In this document: piece by piece, positions 8,740 through 16,993 of the stretch | Position numbering within the stretch: position 1 is the first letter of the stretch | Layout: each line of letters starts with the position of its first letter | From: Halobacterium sp. CBA1132 | GTDB lineage: Archaea > Halobacteriota > Halobacteria > Halobacteriales > Halobacteriaceae | Assembly (NCBI RefSeq): GCF_001485535.1 | Contig: NZ_BCMZ01000001.1 | Coordinates: 868,001 to 932,000 of the forward strand | Length of the DNA: 64,000 nt | Direction: 5' to 3' | Made by a program: the position numbers and the translations under genes | Notes under the pieces: model-generated | The model's input: the letters and a program-made list of their open reading frames with translations, nothing else | Databases searched by the model: none | What the model was told of the DNA's origin: nothing

Positions 8740-9895
8740 CGAACCCCCGGTCTTCGGCACCGTTCGTCGCGCCGCTGCCGCCACCTACGATTGGCTGTTC
8801 GTCGGTCGGAGCCACCTCCAGCAGTCGGTCATCAGCCTCGTCCTGCTCGCCGCCATCGGCCTCACCGCCGCCGGCGTGTTCGCGCCCGAATCCGACGCCG
8901 GCCGACTGTTCGCCGTGCTCACCGCCGACTCGACGCTCGCCGCGACGCTGCGACTCTCGGTCCCCATCGCGTTCGCCGCGCTGGGCGGTATCTTCGCGGA
9001 GAAGAGCGGCGTCATCAACATCGGTCTCGAAGGCCTGCTCATCATCGCCGCGTTCACCGGCATCTGGGCGACCGACGTGACCGGAAACGTCTGGTACGGG
9101 CTGCTCGGCGGCGTACTCGCGAGTACGCTGCTGGCGGGCCTGTTCGCCATCGTCTGCATCGAGTTCCGGGCCGACCAGATTATCGCCGGCCTCGCCGTGT
9201 GGCTCATCGCGCTCGGCCTCGCGCCGTTCCTCTCCTCGGTCATCTACGGGTCGAAAAACACCGTCAGCGTCGACACGTTCCCGACGCTCCCGCAGATGGG
9301 GATTCCGGTGCTCTCGGACGCGGTCGCGTCACCGATACCGTTCGTCGGCGTCGCGCCCGTCGACATCCCGTTCTTCGGCGCGCTGTTCGACGCCAGCCCG
9401 CCGGTCTACCTGATGCTGCTTGCCGTCGCGCTGTCGTGGTACACGCTCCACCGCACCGCGTTCGGGCGCTGGGTCGAAGCCAGCGGCGAGAACCCGAAGG
9501 CGCTGGACACCGCGGGCGTGAACGTCCACCGCGTCCGGTACGCGGCCGTCCTGCTGTCGGGCGTGCTTGCGGGCGTCGGCGGCGCCGCGCTCGCGCTCGG
9601 CGTCGGCCAGTTCACCGGAAACGGCCCGACGATGGTCAACGGCAAGGGGTTCATCGCCATCGTGGCGTACCTCTTCGGGAACTACCACCCCATCGGGGCG
9701 CTCGGCTCCACGATGCTGTTCGCGGGCCTCGACGCCACGCAGCTCACGCTGCAGGCGCGGGACGTCTTCCAAGTGCCGACGGAACTCGTGCGCACGATTC
9801 CGTACGTCACGGTCATCGTCGTCCTCGCCGTGTTCGGTCGCACTCGCATCCCCTCGGCGGGCGGCGAGCACTACGAGTCCGGCGAGGACGAGTAA
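8732..9895 (+). CDS. Nucleoside ABC transporter permease 2
   Basis: A 387-residue second permease of the same family (YufQ-like), with the hallmark EKSGVINIGLEGL, FRADQIIAGLAVWLIALG and SGVLAGVGGAALALG stretches and about nine membrane segments. The ATG at 8732 is chosen because it follows GGAGGTGG (about 8720-8727) by a few bases and overlaps the end of permease 1 by 8 bases; an upstream TTG in frame lies inside the first permease. The pair of permeases is expected to form a heterodimeric channel for nucleosides with the preceding ATPase and lipoprotein. Confidence 0.94.
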   Translation: MSDEPPVFGTVRRAAAATYDWLFVGRSHLQQSVISLVLLAAIGLTAAGVFAPESDAGRLFAVLTADSTLAATLRLSVPIAFAALGGIFAEKSGVINIGLEGLLIIAAFTGIWATDVTGNVWYGLLGGVLASTLLAGLFAIVCIEFRADQIIAGLAVWLIALGLAPFLSSVIYGSKNTVSVDTFPTLPQMGIPVLSDAVASPIPFVGVAPVDIPFFGALFDASPPVYLMLLAVALSWYTLHRTAFGRWVEASGENPKALDTAGVNVHRVRYAAVLLSGVLAGVGGAALALGVGQFTGNGPTMVNGKGFIAIVAYLFGNYHPIGALGSTMLFAGLDATQLTLQARDVFQVPTELVRTIPYVTVIVVLAVFGRTRIPSAGGEHYESGEDE

Positions 9896-9938
9896 CCGAA
9901 CGCGGCGGCTTTTTGTCGCGGCTGCTCGAAGCGTCTGT

Positions 9939-10334
9939 ATGGACGACGACGAACTTCTCGCTGCCGCTCGTGACGCGCTCGAAGAAGCCTACGTGCCGTA
10001 CTCGGAGTACCCCGTCGGCGCCGCAGTCGAGACCGCCGACGGCGAGGTGTACGTCGGCACGAACGTCGAGAACGCGAACTTCTCGAACAGCCTCCACGCC
10101 GAGGAGGTGGCGGTCGGGTCGGCGGTCCGCGACGGCCACCGCGACTTCGCGAAAGTCGTCGTCACGTCCGAAGCGCGCGACGCCGTGACGCCCTGCGGGA
10201 TGTGCCGGCAGACGCTCGCGGAGTTCTGCGACGACGACGTGCCCGTGCTCTGCGACACCGGCGACGGCTTCGAGCGCTACACCATCGGCGAACTCATTCC
10301 GGACACCATCACGCCCGAGATGCTCGGGCACTGA
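9939..10334 (+). CDS. cdd: Cytidine deaminase
   Basis: A 131-residue small homotetrameric-type cytidine deaminase that converts cytidine or deoxycytidine to the uridine form. The zinc and proton-shuttle signature is visible as NSLHAEEVAV (His-Ala-Glu replaces the common Cys-Ala-Glu) and TPCGMCRQTLAEF with two zinc cysteines. The N-terminal substrate region YVPYSEYPVGAAVET is typical. It sits 43 bases after the permease gene with its own GCTTTTTG box (9908-9915), so it may be both co-transcribed and independently transcribed. It feeds uridine to the phosphorylase encoded about 1 kb further on. Its last 26 bases overlap the convergent EamA gene. The His in place of the first zinc Cys occurs in some deaminases but should be checked. 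Confidence 0.93.
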   Translation: MDDDELLAAARDALEEAYVPYSEYPVGAAVETADGEVYVGTNVENANFSNSLHAEEVAVGSAVRDGHRDFAKVVVTSEARDAVTPCGMCRQTLAEFCDDDVPVLCDTGDGFERYTIGELIPDTITPEMLGH

Positions 10335-11217
10335 ACAGCGAGCGCAGCGCGCGCCGGTTCAACAGCGCGAACCCCGCTGCGATGATTGCGAACCCCGCGG
10401 CGGTTACCGGCCCGATTGCCCGACCGAGGAGCGCCCAACTGGAGACGGCGGTGACGACCGGGACGGCGTAGGAGACGAGGTTCGCGCGTACCGGTCCGAC
10501 GGCGTCGATGAGCTCGAAGTACAGCGGGTACGCAAGCGCCGTCGAGACGACGCCCGTGTACGCGATTGCGGCGAGCAGCGGCCCGGACGCCGGCAGCGTC
10601 TGGGGGTCGCCCGCGAGTACGCTGGCGATGTGTGCGAGCGCGGCGCCGAACGCCAGCCCCCACGCCGTCTCCGCGAGCGCGTCGAGGTCGCTACTGATTC
10701 GGTCGACGACCACGCTGCCCAGCGCGAGGCTCGTCGCACCCCCGAGCAACAGCAGTTTCCCGGTCGTCCCGTCGGCGAGCGCGCCCGACGACGGCCGCAC
10801 GACGACGGCGACGCCGGTGAGCCCCACCACCAAACCGACCGCTTCCACGGCGTCGAGGCGCTCGGACGGCGACACCGCGGCCGTCAGCCCCGCCGCGATG
10901 ACGGGGTTCGTGGAGAACAGCACCGACGCGACCCCGCCCGTGGTGTACTGCTGGCCGACGAACAGGAACGCGTTCGTCAGCGCGACGACGAGCGCGCCGT
11001 TGACCGCCGCGCTGGCGACTTCCCCGCGAGTCCGCGGGGCGAAGCGCTCGCAGACGACGTACGCCGCCGGCAGCGCGACGACGGCCGCAGTCTCCAGCCG
11101 GTACGCCGCGAACAGCAGCGCCGGCAACTCCCGCAGGCCGACGTCGATGGCGACGTACGACCCGCCCCACGCTATCGCGACCACCGCGAACAGGACCGCG
11201 ACGCGACTCCGATGCAC
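10309..11217 (-). CDS. EamA/DMT-superfamily transporter
   Basis: A 302-residue membrane protein with ten hydrophobic segments in two EamA repeats (AIAWGGSYVAID at the start of repeat one; a related SYAVPVVTAVSSWALLG near the end of repeat two). These proteins export or import metabolites such as amino acids or nucleobases; the substrate is unknown. The GTG start at 11217 gives the usual family length, while longer starts would add an unlikely Arg/Ser-rich extension into the uridine phosphorylase leader. It is transcribed against the nucleoside genes, interrupting the run, and overlaps cytidine deaminase at the 3' end by 26 bases. Confidence 0.88.
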   Translation of the reverse strand: MHRSRVAVLFAVVAIAWGGSYVAIDVGLRELPALLFAAYRLETAAVVALPAAYVVCERFAPRTRGEVASAAVNGALVVALTNAFLFVGQQYTTGGVASVLFSTNPVIAAGLTAAVSPSERLDAVEAVGLVVGLTGVAVVVRPSSGALADGTTGKLLLLGGATSLALGSVVVDRISSDLDALAETAWGLAFGAALAHIASVLAGDPQTLPASGPLLAAIAYTGVVSTALAYPLYFELIDAVGPVRANLVSYAVPVVTAVSSWALLGRAIGPVTAAGFAIIAAGFALLNRRALRSLFSARASRA

Positions 11218-11302
11218 GGCGGACGAACGGCCCGCGGAGCGAAGTGCGTTCGGCTTCCGGAAACACGAAGACACTTTGCCCGTCGCCGGCCAACTCGGTG
11301 GC

Positions 11303-12124
11303 ATGCCCGGCGACAGCGAGGACCCAAACGACGAGGTCCAGTATCACGTCGAACTCGCTTCCGGCGACGTCGCGGACGCCGTGTTGCTCCCCGGCAACCC
11401 CGAGCGCCTCGACAAAATCACGCCGCTGTGGGACGACCACGACGAGGTCGCACACCACCGCGAGTACCGCACCGCCACCGGCAGCTACGACGGCACGCCG
11501 ATTTCGGTCACCTCCACCGGTATCGGGTCGCCGTCGGCCGCCATCGCCGTCGAGGAACTGGCGCGAATCGGCGCGGACACGTTCATCCGCGTCGGCTCCT
11601 GCGGCGCGCTTCAAGCCGAGATGGACCCCGGCGACCTCGTCATCACGAAGGGCGCGGTCCGCCAAGAGGGCACCAGCGGCGAGTACGTCCGCGAGGACTA
11701 CCCCGCGGTCGCCAGCCACGAAGTCGTCTCCGCGCTCGTCGCCGCCGCCGAACGCCTCGGCCACGACTACCACGTCGGCCTCACGATGAGTTCGGACTCC
11801 TTCTACGCGGGACAGGGCCGTCCCGGGTTCGAGGGGTTCGAGGCCGCCGGCAGCGACGACCTGATTCAGGAACTCAAGGACGCCAACGTCGCGAACGTCG
11901 AGATGGAGGCGTCGGCCATCCTCACGCTCGCGAACGTCTACGGCCTCCGCGCGGGCGCGGTCTGTTCGGTGTTCGCGAACCGCGAGACCGGCGAGTTCCT
12001 CACCGAGGGCGAGTCCAACGCCGCTGAGACCGCGAGCCTCGCGGTCCACCTGCTCGCGAAGATGGACGAGAAGAAAGCACAGGCGGGCGTCGATCAGTGG
12101 CACGCCGGCCTGAGTTTGGAGTGA
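11303..12124 (+). CDS. udp: Uridine phosphorylase-like nucleoside phosphorylase
   Basis: A 273-residue PNP/UDP-family phosphorylase that splits uridine with phosphate to uracil and ribose-1-phosphate. Diagnostic segments are VLLPGNPERLDKI (phosphate site), STGIGSPSAAIAVEEL, IRVGSCGALQ and VANVEMEASAILTLA, the last giving the ribose and base contacts. Length matches bacterial Udp, and it is the expected downstream enzyme of the cytidine deaminase. The ATG at 11303 starts divergently from the EamA gene, 85 bases away. The exact base preference (uridine versus others) cannot be read from sequence with certainty. Confidence 0.9.
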   Translation: MPGDSEDPNDEVQYHVELASGDVADAVLLPGNPERLDKITPLWDDHDEVAHHREYRTATGSYDGTPISVTSTGIGSPSAAIAVEELARIGADTFIRVGSCGALQAEMDPGDLVITKGAVRQEGTSGEYVREDYPAVASHEVVSALVAAAERLGHDYHVGLTMSSDSFYAGQGRPGFEGFEAAGSDDLIQELKDANVANVEMEASAILTLANVYGLRAGAVCSVFANRETGEFLTEGESNAAETASLAVHLLAKMDEKKAQAGVDQWHAGLSLE

Positions 12125-12158
12125 CACTACTCCCCCGAAACTTTCTTCTGCGGTAACA

Positions 12159-12183
12159 CGTGACTGGGATGACGTGAGTCACG
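12159..12183. repeat. Inverted repeat, possible operator
   Basis: Perfect 7-bp arms CGTGACT (12159-12165) and AGTCACG (12177-12183) separated by 11 bases lie 7 bases before the ATG of the following membrane-protein gene. The size and spacing fit a site for a dimeric regulator with half-sites about 1.7 helical turns apart, although a transcript hairpin is also possible. Confidence 0.4.
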
Positions 12184-12190
12184 ATATCGC

Positions 12191-12790
12191 ATGTCACTGA
12201 CCAACGCGAGACGACCGACGAGCACGCGAGAGCGGTACCGCCTGATGGCTGACGCTGCCTCCCGACCGTTCGCCGTCGGCGCCGTCGCCCTGCCGCTCGT
12301 TCTGCCCGTGCTGGGGTACGCGTCCGGCGACGTCCGAATCATGTTCACCGTCCACCTCTTCCTCGGGGCGTTCTGGTTCGGGACCGGGGTGCTCGGCGCG
12401 GTGGTCCTCGGCCCCGTCATGGGTGGACTCTCCGAGACCGCCAACGAGGAGTTCGCCGCGGGCTTCGTCCCCAAGATGAACCTCCTCATGGAGCCCATCT
12501 CGGTGGGGGTCGTCGGCTCCGGCGTCGGCCTCGCCGCCATGATGGGGCTGTGGGCGTCCCCGACGCCGTCCCTGTGGGCTGCGAGCGCGCTCGCCGTCGC
12601 GCTGCTCGTCCTCGGGTTCGGGCCGCTGCACAAGTTCACGTCCGGGATGTTCGACGAAATCGCCGCCGACGACACCGACCACGAACGGCTCGCGGAACTG
12701 AACAAGAAGTACGGGATGTTGAGTCTGGTCGAACTCGCGCTCATGGTCGCCATCGTCGCCTCGATGTCCGGCCTCCGGTGGGGGCTCTGA
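12191..12790 (+). CDS. Integral membrane protein, function unknown
   Basis: A 199-residue protein with about five membrane segments (roughly residues 27-48, 52-78, 98-120, 124-144 and 176-197). The region between segments four and five is a short charged cytoplasmic or external loop (DDTDHERLAELNKKYG). The overall pattern of a small four- to five-helix protein with HLFLGAFWFGTG resembles proteins annotated as DUF2269 or copper-resistance-type membrane proteins, but I see no firm metal motif. ATG 12191 is used; a second in-frame ATG at 12245 would shorten the N-terminus by 18 residues and also keep all helices. An inverted repeat sits just upstream. Confidence 0.75.
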   Translation: MSLTNARRPTSTRERYRLMADAASRPFAVGAVALPLVLPVLGYASGDVRIMFTVHLFLGAFWFGTGVLGAVVLGPVMGGLSETANEEFAAGFVPKMNLLMEPISVGVVGSGVGLAAMMGLWASPTPSLWAASALAVALLVLGFGPLHKFTSGMFDEIAADDTDHERLAELNKKYGMLSLVELALMVAIVASMSGLRWGL

Positions 12791-12841
12791 GCCGTCGGCC
12801 GACTCCCGAAACGCTAAACCCGGCGCCGTCGTGGTCGGCGT

Positions 12842-13195
12842 ATGCGACCGATTTGGGACGACGACGGGCTCTCCTCGGCGTTCGTCTCGGCCTTCGAGGC
12901 GTGGGCCGACCGCAACGACGGCGACATCGAGGAGACCACCGAACAGACGCTGTTCTGCGAGTTCCCCCCGACCGACGAACAGATTCGGCTCCGCGTCGGC
13001 CTCTACGAGGCCGACGGGCGCCACCGACTGCGCTTCGAGACGGTCCGCGAGGAAGTCGAGTTGAAGCTACTGACGCGCTTCGAGACGACCGAGAGTAAAC
13101 TCATCCTGCAGTCCGACAAGGCCAGCCGCACGTTCCAACTGGACGTGCAAGCCGGCGAGTGGCGAATCCAGAAGCGACCCGTCGCCGACGTCTAG
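12842..13195 (+). CDS. Small soluble protein, function unknown
   Basis: A 117-residue acidic protein without membrane segments or cysteine pairs. It opens MRPIWDDDG, has a helical stretch SAFVSAFEAWADRN and then several predicted strands (IRLRVGLYE, HRLRFETV, SKLILQSD, RTFQLDVQ), suggesting an alpha/beta protein. I do not recognise a family. Its stop codon TAG forms a CTAG tetranucleotide shared with the stop of the convergent NDH-2-like gene. Confidence 0.65.
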   Translation: MRPIWDDDGLSSAFVSAFEAWADRNDGDIEETTEQTLFCEFPPTDEQIRLRVGLYEADGRHRLRFETVREEVELKLLTRFETTESKLILQSDKASRTFQLDVQAGEWRIQKRPVADV

Positions 13196-14361
13196 AGCGC
13201 GTCCCACGCCTTCATCGCGCGCGACCACGACGTAATCTTCGCGATCCAGCGCGCGGCCGCGCCCTTCTTCAGCATCTTCGCGGGCGTCCCGTTGAACGTA
13301 CGGACCGGCGAGGCGAAACCGTTCATCTGCACGTCGTGAGCGATGGCGGCCTCCCCGATGGAGACGAGCGTTCCCTGGTCGTCGTACGTCCACGTTCGCA
13401 GCGGCCGGTCGTCGATGGCGCGCGCGATGTTCTCGGCGGCGACGTCGGCGGCCTGCCACGCGGCCTGCGCGGTCGGCGGCGCGACTTCGTCGTCGGGCTG
13501 GTCGACCAGCGAGCAGTCCCCGACGGTGAACACGCGCTCGTTCCCGGTCTGGAGGTTCGAACCCGCCTGCAGGCGGTTGTGCTCGGCGTCGAGATCGACG
13601 TCCCCGAGTTCGCTGGGGCCGGTGACGCCGCCGGTCCAGAGGAACACGTCGTAGTCGAGGTCGTCGCGCTCGTCGAACTCGAGGTGGTCGGCGGTCGCCG
13701 CGGTGATGGGGTCGTCGGTGAGAATCTCGATGTCGCGCTTCTCGATGCGGTGGCGGAGCGCGCCCTGAATCTCGCTGTCGCCCGGCGGGAAGATTTCGGG
13801 CAGCGCCTCCACGAGCGTGACGTCGATGGGCGCGTTGTGGCGGTCGCGGAACTCCGCGAGTTCGCCCGCGCTCTGGATGCCCGAGAGCCCGGCGCCGCCG
13901 ACGACGACCTTCGCGGGGTCGTCCCGAGTGGCTTCTCGCGCCGCGGCCGTGACGTCCTCGTGGATTTCGATGGCGTCGTCGAGGCCCTTCAGCGTGTGCG
14001 GGTGTTCGGCCATCCCGTCGATGCCGTAGGTGGCCGTCTCCGACCCGATGCCGACGAGGAGGTAGTCGTAGTCGACGTCGTCGCCGTCTTCGAGTTCGAC
14101 GGTGCGGTCGTCGATGTCGACATCGACGACGTCGTCGTGGACGAACCGCGTCCCGCGGGACTTGATGTCTTCGACGGGAATCGTAATCTTGTCCTCGACG
14201 CCCGGGTCTCGGATGACGCGGTGGGCTTCGTGGAGGACGAGGTGGTAGTCGGTGTCGGATACCCAGACGAGTTCCGCGTCGGGGCCGAGTTCGTCTTCGA
14301 GTTTCGACACCGCGCCGGCGCCAGCGTAGCCGGCACCGAGAACGACGACTCTAGTTGTCAT
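13192..14361 (-). CDS. NAD(P)/FAD-dependent oxidoreductase, NDH-2-like
   Basis: A 389-residue pyridine nucleotide-disulfide oxidoreductase-fold protein resembling type II NADH dehydrogenase. The FAD-binding GxGxxG is at the N-terminus (VVVLGAGYAGAGA); the NAD-binding repeat is VVVGGAGLSGIQSAGELAE; the third conserved region is RVFTVGDCSLVDQ, which binds the FAD pyrophosphate. The C-terminal 50 residues are basic and amphipathic (KKGAAARWIAKITSW), as in monotopic NDH-2 enzymes that lie on the membrane. It should pass electrons from NADH to menaquinone without pumping protons. No paired redox cysteines are visible, which argues against disulfide reductase or sulfide:quinone reductase activity. 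A CCTTTGTATC box on the minus strand lies about 25 bp upstream. Confidence 0.87.
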   Translation of the reverse strand: MTTRVVVLGAGYAGAGAVSKLEDELGPDAELVWVSDTDYHLVLHEAHRVIRDPGVEDKITIPVEDIKSRGTRFVHDDVVDVDIDDRTVELEDGDDVDYDYLLVGIGSETATYGIDGMAEHPHTLKGLDDAIEIHEDVTAAAREATRDDPAKVVVGGAGLSGIQSAGELAEFRDRHNAPIDVTLVEALPEIFPPGDSEIQGALRHRIEKRDIEILTDDPITAATADHLEFDERDDLDYDVFLWTGGVTGPSELGDVDLDAEHNRLQAGSNLQTGNERVFTVGDCSLVDQPDDEVAPPTAQAAWQAADVAAENIARAIDDRPLRTWTYDDQGTLVSIGEAAIAHDVQMNGFASPVRTFNGTPAKMLKKGAAARWIAKITSWSRAMKAWDAL

Positions 14362-14410
14362 ACTGAGACCTGCGTCGCCCGGTGATACAAAGGCTTTGAA
14401 ACGTCGCGCG

Positions 14411-14944
14411 TCAGTGGTCGGGTTCTTCGGCCGGCGCTTCCATCGAGTCGATTTTCAGGATGAGAATGTTCGCAGTGTCGTCTTTGCCGTCGAGCGTTCC
14501 CTCGATGACGAGCTTCGACAGCGGCGTCGGACCGACGGTGACGCTGTCGCCCTCGTGGAACTCCCGGATGGAGCCGCGGAGGTGAATCTCGGCGCGGCAC
14601 AGCTCCGGGTGGTGGACGCTCGTCAACCCGACCTCCTCGACGTTCGCGTCTTCGAGGCGTTCGCCCTCGTGGCGCACGGGCACCTCGGCGGTCGTGTCGA
14701 GCTTCTGGATTTCCAGCGCCTCGTAGGCGTTGACGGTCGGCTTGTAGCCGCCCTTCGGGCCGGGGACGCCCTCGACGAGTTGGAGGGCTTTCAGGCTCTG
14801 CATCTGGTTCCGGATTGTACCGGGGTTGCGGTCGACCTCCTCGGCGATGTCCTCGCCTTTGACGGCCTGCTCGCGCTCCGTGTAGAGGTCTACGAGCGCG
14901 CGCAGTATCGTCTTCTGACTGGAGGTCAGTTCAATCGATGACAT
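14411..14944 (-). CDS. Winged-helix transcriptional regulator
   Basis: A 178-residue regulator. The N-terminal 70 residues form a winged helix: SSQKTILRALVDLY, then VKGEDIAEEVDRNPGTIRNQM as the recognition-helix region, then VEGVPGPKGGYKPT as the wing. This domain is the one found at the N-terminus of archaeal regulators that otherwise end in CBS domains (COG2524-type). Here the C-terminal half (about residues 85-178) is instead a beta-rich acidic domain (RAEIHLRGSIREFHEGDSVTVG) that I cannot name. The start at 14944 is supported by a GATTTATG box 25-32 bp upstream; the gene is divergent from the epimerase gene with about 100 bp between them. Confidence 0.8.
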   Translation of the reverse strand: MSSIELTSSQKTILRALVDLYTEREQAVKGEDIAEEVDRNPGTIRNQMQSLKALQLVEGVPGPKGGYKPTVNAYEALEIQKLDTTAEVPVRHEGERLEDANVEEVGLTSVHHPELCRAEIHLRGSIREFHEGDSVTVGPTPLSKLVIEGTLDGKDDTANILILKIDSMEAPAEEPDH

Positions 14945-15045
14945 ACGAATGGGTTGGCCGGTGTTTTCCATAAATCCCCCGATGGGGCGCCCGGAGACAG
15001 ACGGCGAAGCAGTAGGTTTTACGGCCCGACCGTCGATTCACGAAC

Positions 15046-15969
15046 ATGGACGGAAATCGCGTGCTGGTCACGGGCGGCGCTGGGTTCATCGGATCGAACC
15101 TCGCGAACCACCTCGCCGCCGACAACGACGTCGTCGCGCTGGACAACGGCTACCTCGGCACCCCGGAGAATCTCGACGACGCCGTCGAGTACGTTGAAGC
15201 GAACGTGCTCGACGACGACCTGCCGACTGAGGGTGTCGACGTCGTCTACCACCTCGCCGCGCTCTCGTCGCGACAGATGCTCGAAGAGAACCCACGCGAG
15301 GGCGCTCGCGTGAACATCGAGGGGTTCGTCAACGTCGTCGAACAGGCTCACGACGACGGCTGTAACACCGTCGTCTACGCGTCGACGTCCTCGGCGTACG
15401 GCAGCCGAACCGAACCCAGCCCCGAGGACATGGACCTCGAAGCCGCGACCGGCTACGACGCGTCGATGCTCGGCCGGGAGCGATACGCCGAGTACTACAA
15501 CAGCTTCTACGACGACATCACGTGTGCGGGGATGCGGTTCTTCTCGGTCTACCAGGGGTACGGCGGCAACGAAGGCCACAAGGGCGAGTACGCCAACACC
15601 GTCTCGCAGTTCGCGGACAAAATCGCGAACGGCGAGTCGCCCGTGCTGTGGGGCGACGGCTCCCAGACGCGGGACTTCACGCACGTCGACGACATCGTCC
15701 GCGGGCTGGTGACGACCGCCGAGCACGAACTCACGGGCGTCTACAACCTCGGCACCGGCGACGCCTACTCGTTCAACGAGATGGTCGACCTCATCAACGA
15801 CGCGCTCGGCACGGACGTCGAACCCGAGTACGAGCCCATCCCGCTGGAGAACTACGTCCACGACACGTGCGCGGACATCTCCAAGATTCACGAGGCGACC
15901 GGCTGGGAGCCCCAGATTTCGTTCGCGGAGGGCGTCGAGCGCGTCGTCGAACCGTACCGCGAGGACTGA
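15046..15969 (+). CDS. NAD-dependent epimerase/dehydratase-like SDR with altered catalytic motif
   Basis: A 307-residue extended SDR resembling UDP-glucose 4-epimerase and related sugar-nucleotide enzymes. The NAD-binding motif GGAGFIGS is at residues 10-17, YHLAALSS follows, and YASTSSAYG holds the catalytic Ser region. The usual YxxxK active site would lie at GYDASMLGRERY, where Tyr is present but the Lys position is Met (codon ATG near 15466). Substrate-side elements FFSVYQGYG, WGDGSQTRDFTHVDDIVRG and YNLGTGDAYSFNEMV are normal. The protein may be catalytically altered or inactive, or another residue may serve. A GTTTTACG box lies about 24-30 bp upstream. The neighbouring divergent regulator could control it. 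Confidence 0.85.
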   Translation: MDGNRVLVTGGAGFIGSNLANHLAADNDVVALDNGYLGTPENLDDAVEYVEANVLDDDLPTEGVDVVYHLAALSSRQMLEENPREGARVNIEGFVNVVEQAHDDGCNTVVYASTSSAYGSRTEPSPEDMDLEAATGYDASMLGRERYAEYYNSFYDDITCAGMRFFSVYQGYGGNEGHKGEYANTVSQFADKIANGESPVLWGDGSQTRDFTHVDDIVRGLVTTAEHELTGVYNLGTGDAYSFNEMVDLINDALGTDVEPEYEPIPLENYVHDTCADISKIHEATGWEPQISFAEGVERVVEPYRED

Positions 15970-16036
15970 TTCTGCGGTGTCGGCTTCGCGGTCGTGGAAC
16001 CACACGCACTAAGGACTGCTCGCCGTAGCTACGGGC

Positions 16037-16942
16037 ATGACCAAGACCGTCCACGTCATCGGCGCACCGATGGACTACGGCTCGGACCGACGCGGCGTCG
16101 ACATGGGGCCGTCGGCGATTCGCTACGCCGACCTCGCCGCGGAACTGGACGCGGCGGGCGTCGACGCCGTCGACACCGGCGACCTCGCGGTCCCCCGGGC
16201 GGAGGAGCGCGAACCGAGCGACGGGCGCGCGAAGTTCCTCGACGAAATCGAGGACGTCTGCACGCGCCTCGGCGACGAGGTCGCGGACACCATCGCGGAC
16301 GACGCGTTCCCGCTGGTGCTCGGCGGCGACCACGCGGTCGCCATCGGGTCGCTGTCGGGGAGCGCGCGCGACGCAGAAATCGGCGCGCTCTGGCTGGACG
16401 CCCACGGCGACTTCAACACGCCCGCGACCTCCCCCAGCGGGAACGTCCACGGGATGCCGCTGGCGGCGGCGCTGGGCCGCGGCGAGTTCGCGGACACGGA
16501 GTGGGCGAACGCCGCCGGCCTCCGCGAGGAGAACGTCGCGCTCGTCGGCCTCCGGAACCTCGACCCGTCCGAGCGCGAGGCCATCCGTGACAGCGAGATG
16601 ACCGCGTTCACGATGAGCGACATCGACGAGCGCGGCGTCAACAGCGTCGTCGACGAAGCCCTCGACATTGTGACCGCGGGCACCGACGGCGTCCACGTCT
16701 CGCTGGACGTCGACTGGCTCGACCCGGACGAAGCCCCCGGCGTCGGGACGCCGGTCCGCGGCGGCGCGACCTACCGGGAAGCCCACGCGGCGCTGGAGGC
16801 GATCGCACAACGGGACGCAGAAGAAGACCTCCTCCGCTCGCTGGAAGTCGTGGAAGTGAACCCGATTCTGGACGAGTCGAACCGGACCGCGGACATCGCC
16901 GCGGAACTGGCCGCGAGCGCGCTCGGGAAGCGAATCCTCTAA
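16037..16942 (+). CDS. Arginase/agmatinase-family ureohydrolase
   Basis: A 301-residue member of the arginase superfamily, binuclear manganese enzymes that hydrolyse arginine or agmatine to urea plus ornithine or putrescine. All metal ligands are in place: GGDH at residues 96-99, DAHGD at 121-125, and SLDVDWLDP starting at residue 222. The stretch NTPATSPSGNVHGMPLA after DAHGD (Asn and Ser-Gly-Asn-x-His) is the pattern of true arginases, which use these residues to hold the alpha-amino and carboxyl groups, so arginase is preferred over agmatinase. It is preceded by a short gap after the epimerase gene and faces gyrA across a hairpin-rich intergenic region. Confidence 0.88.
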   Translation: MTKTVHVIGAPMDYGSDRRGVDMGPSAIRYADLAAELDAAGVDAVDTGDLAVPRAEEREPSDGRAKFLDEIEDVCTRLGDEVADTIADDAFPLVLGGDHAVAIGSLSGSARDAEIGALWLDAHGDFNTPATSPSGNVHGMPLAAALGRGEFADTEWANAAGLREENVALVGLRNLDPSEREAIRDSEMTAFTMSDIDERGVNSVVDEALDIVTAGTDGVHVSLDVDWLDPDEAPGVGTPVRGGATYREAHAALEAIAQRDAEEDLLRSLEVVEVNPILDESNRTADIAAELAASALGKRIL

Positions 16943-16948
16943 ACGTAC

Positions 16949-16993
16949 CTTTTGCGCTGCGCTCGGCGGCTTCGCCGCCGAGCTCGGCAAAAG
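16949..16993. repeat. Nested hairpin between arginase and gyrA
   Basis: GCTCGGCGGC (16961-16970), a TTC loop and GCCGCCGAGC (16974-16983) form a perfect 10-bp stem, flanked by an outer pair CTTTTGC (16949-16955) and GCAAAAG (16987-16993). It lies just after the arginase stop and could act as a bidirectional terminator for the two convergent genes. The rest of the 216-bp gap (to 17158) is rich in short TCGCTTCGCTCG-like repeats and has no supportable gene. Confidence 0.5.

Noticed and set aside
6229-8784. 851-codon open frame on the minus strand across the ABC transporter genes
   Set aside because: Mostly Arg/Ser/Glu low-complexity sequence with no recognisable domain, mirrored by clear ABC ATPase and permease genes on the plus strand.
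10508-11302. N-terminal extension of the uridine phosphorylase frame
   Set aside because: The frame stays open 265 codons upstream, but it runs antisense through the EamA gene and is Ser/Thr/Ala-rich; the family start is the ATG at 11303.
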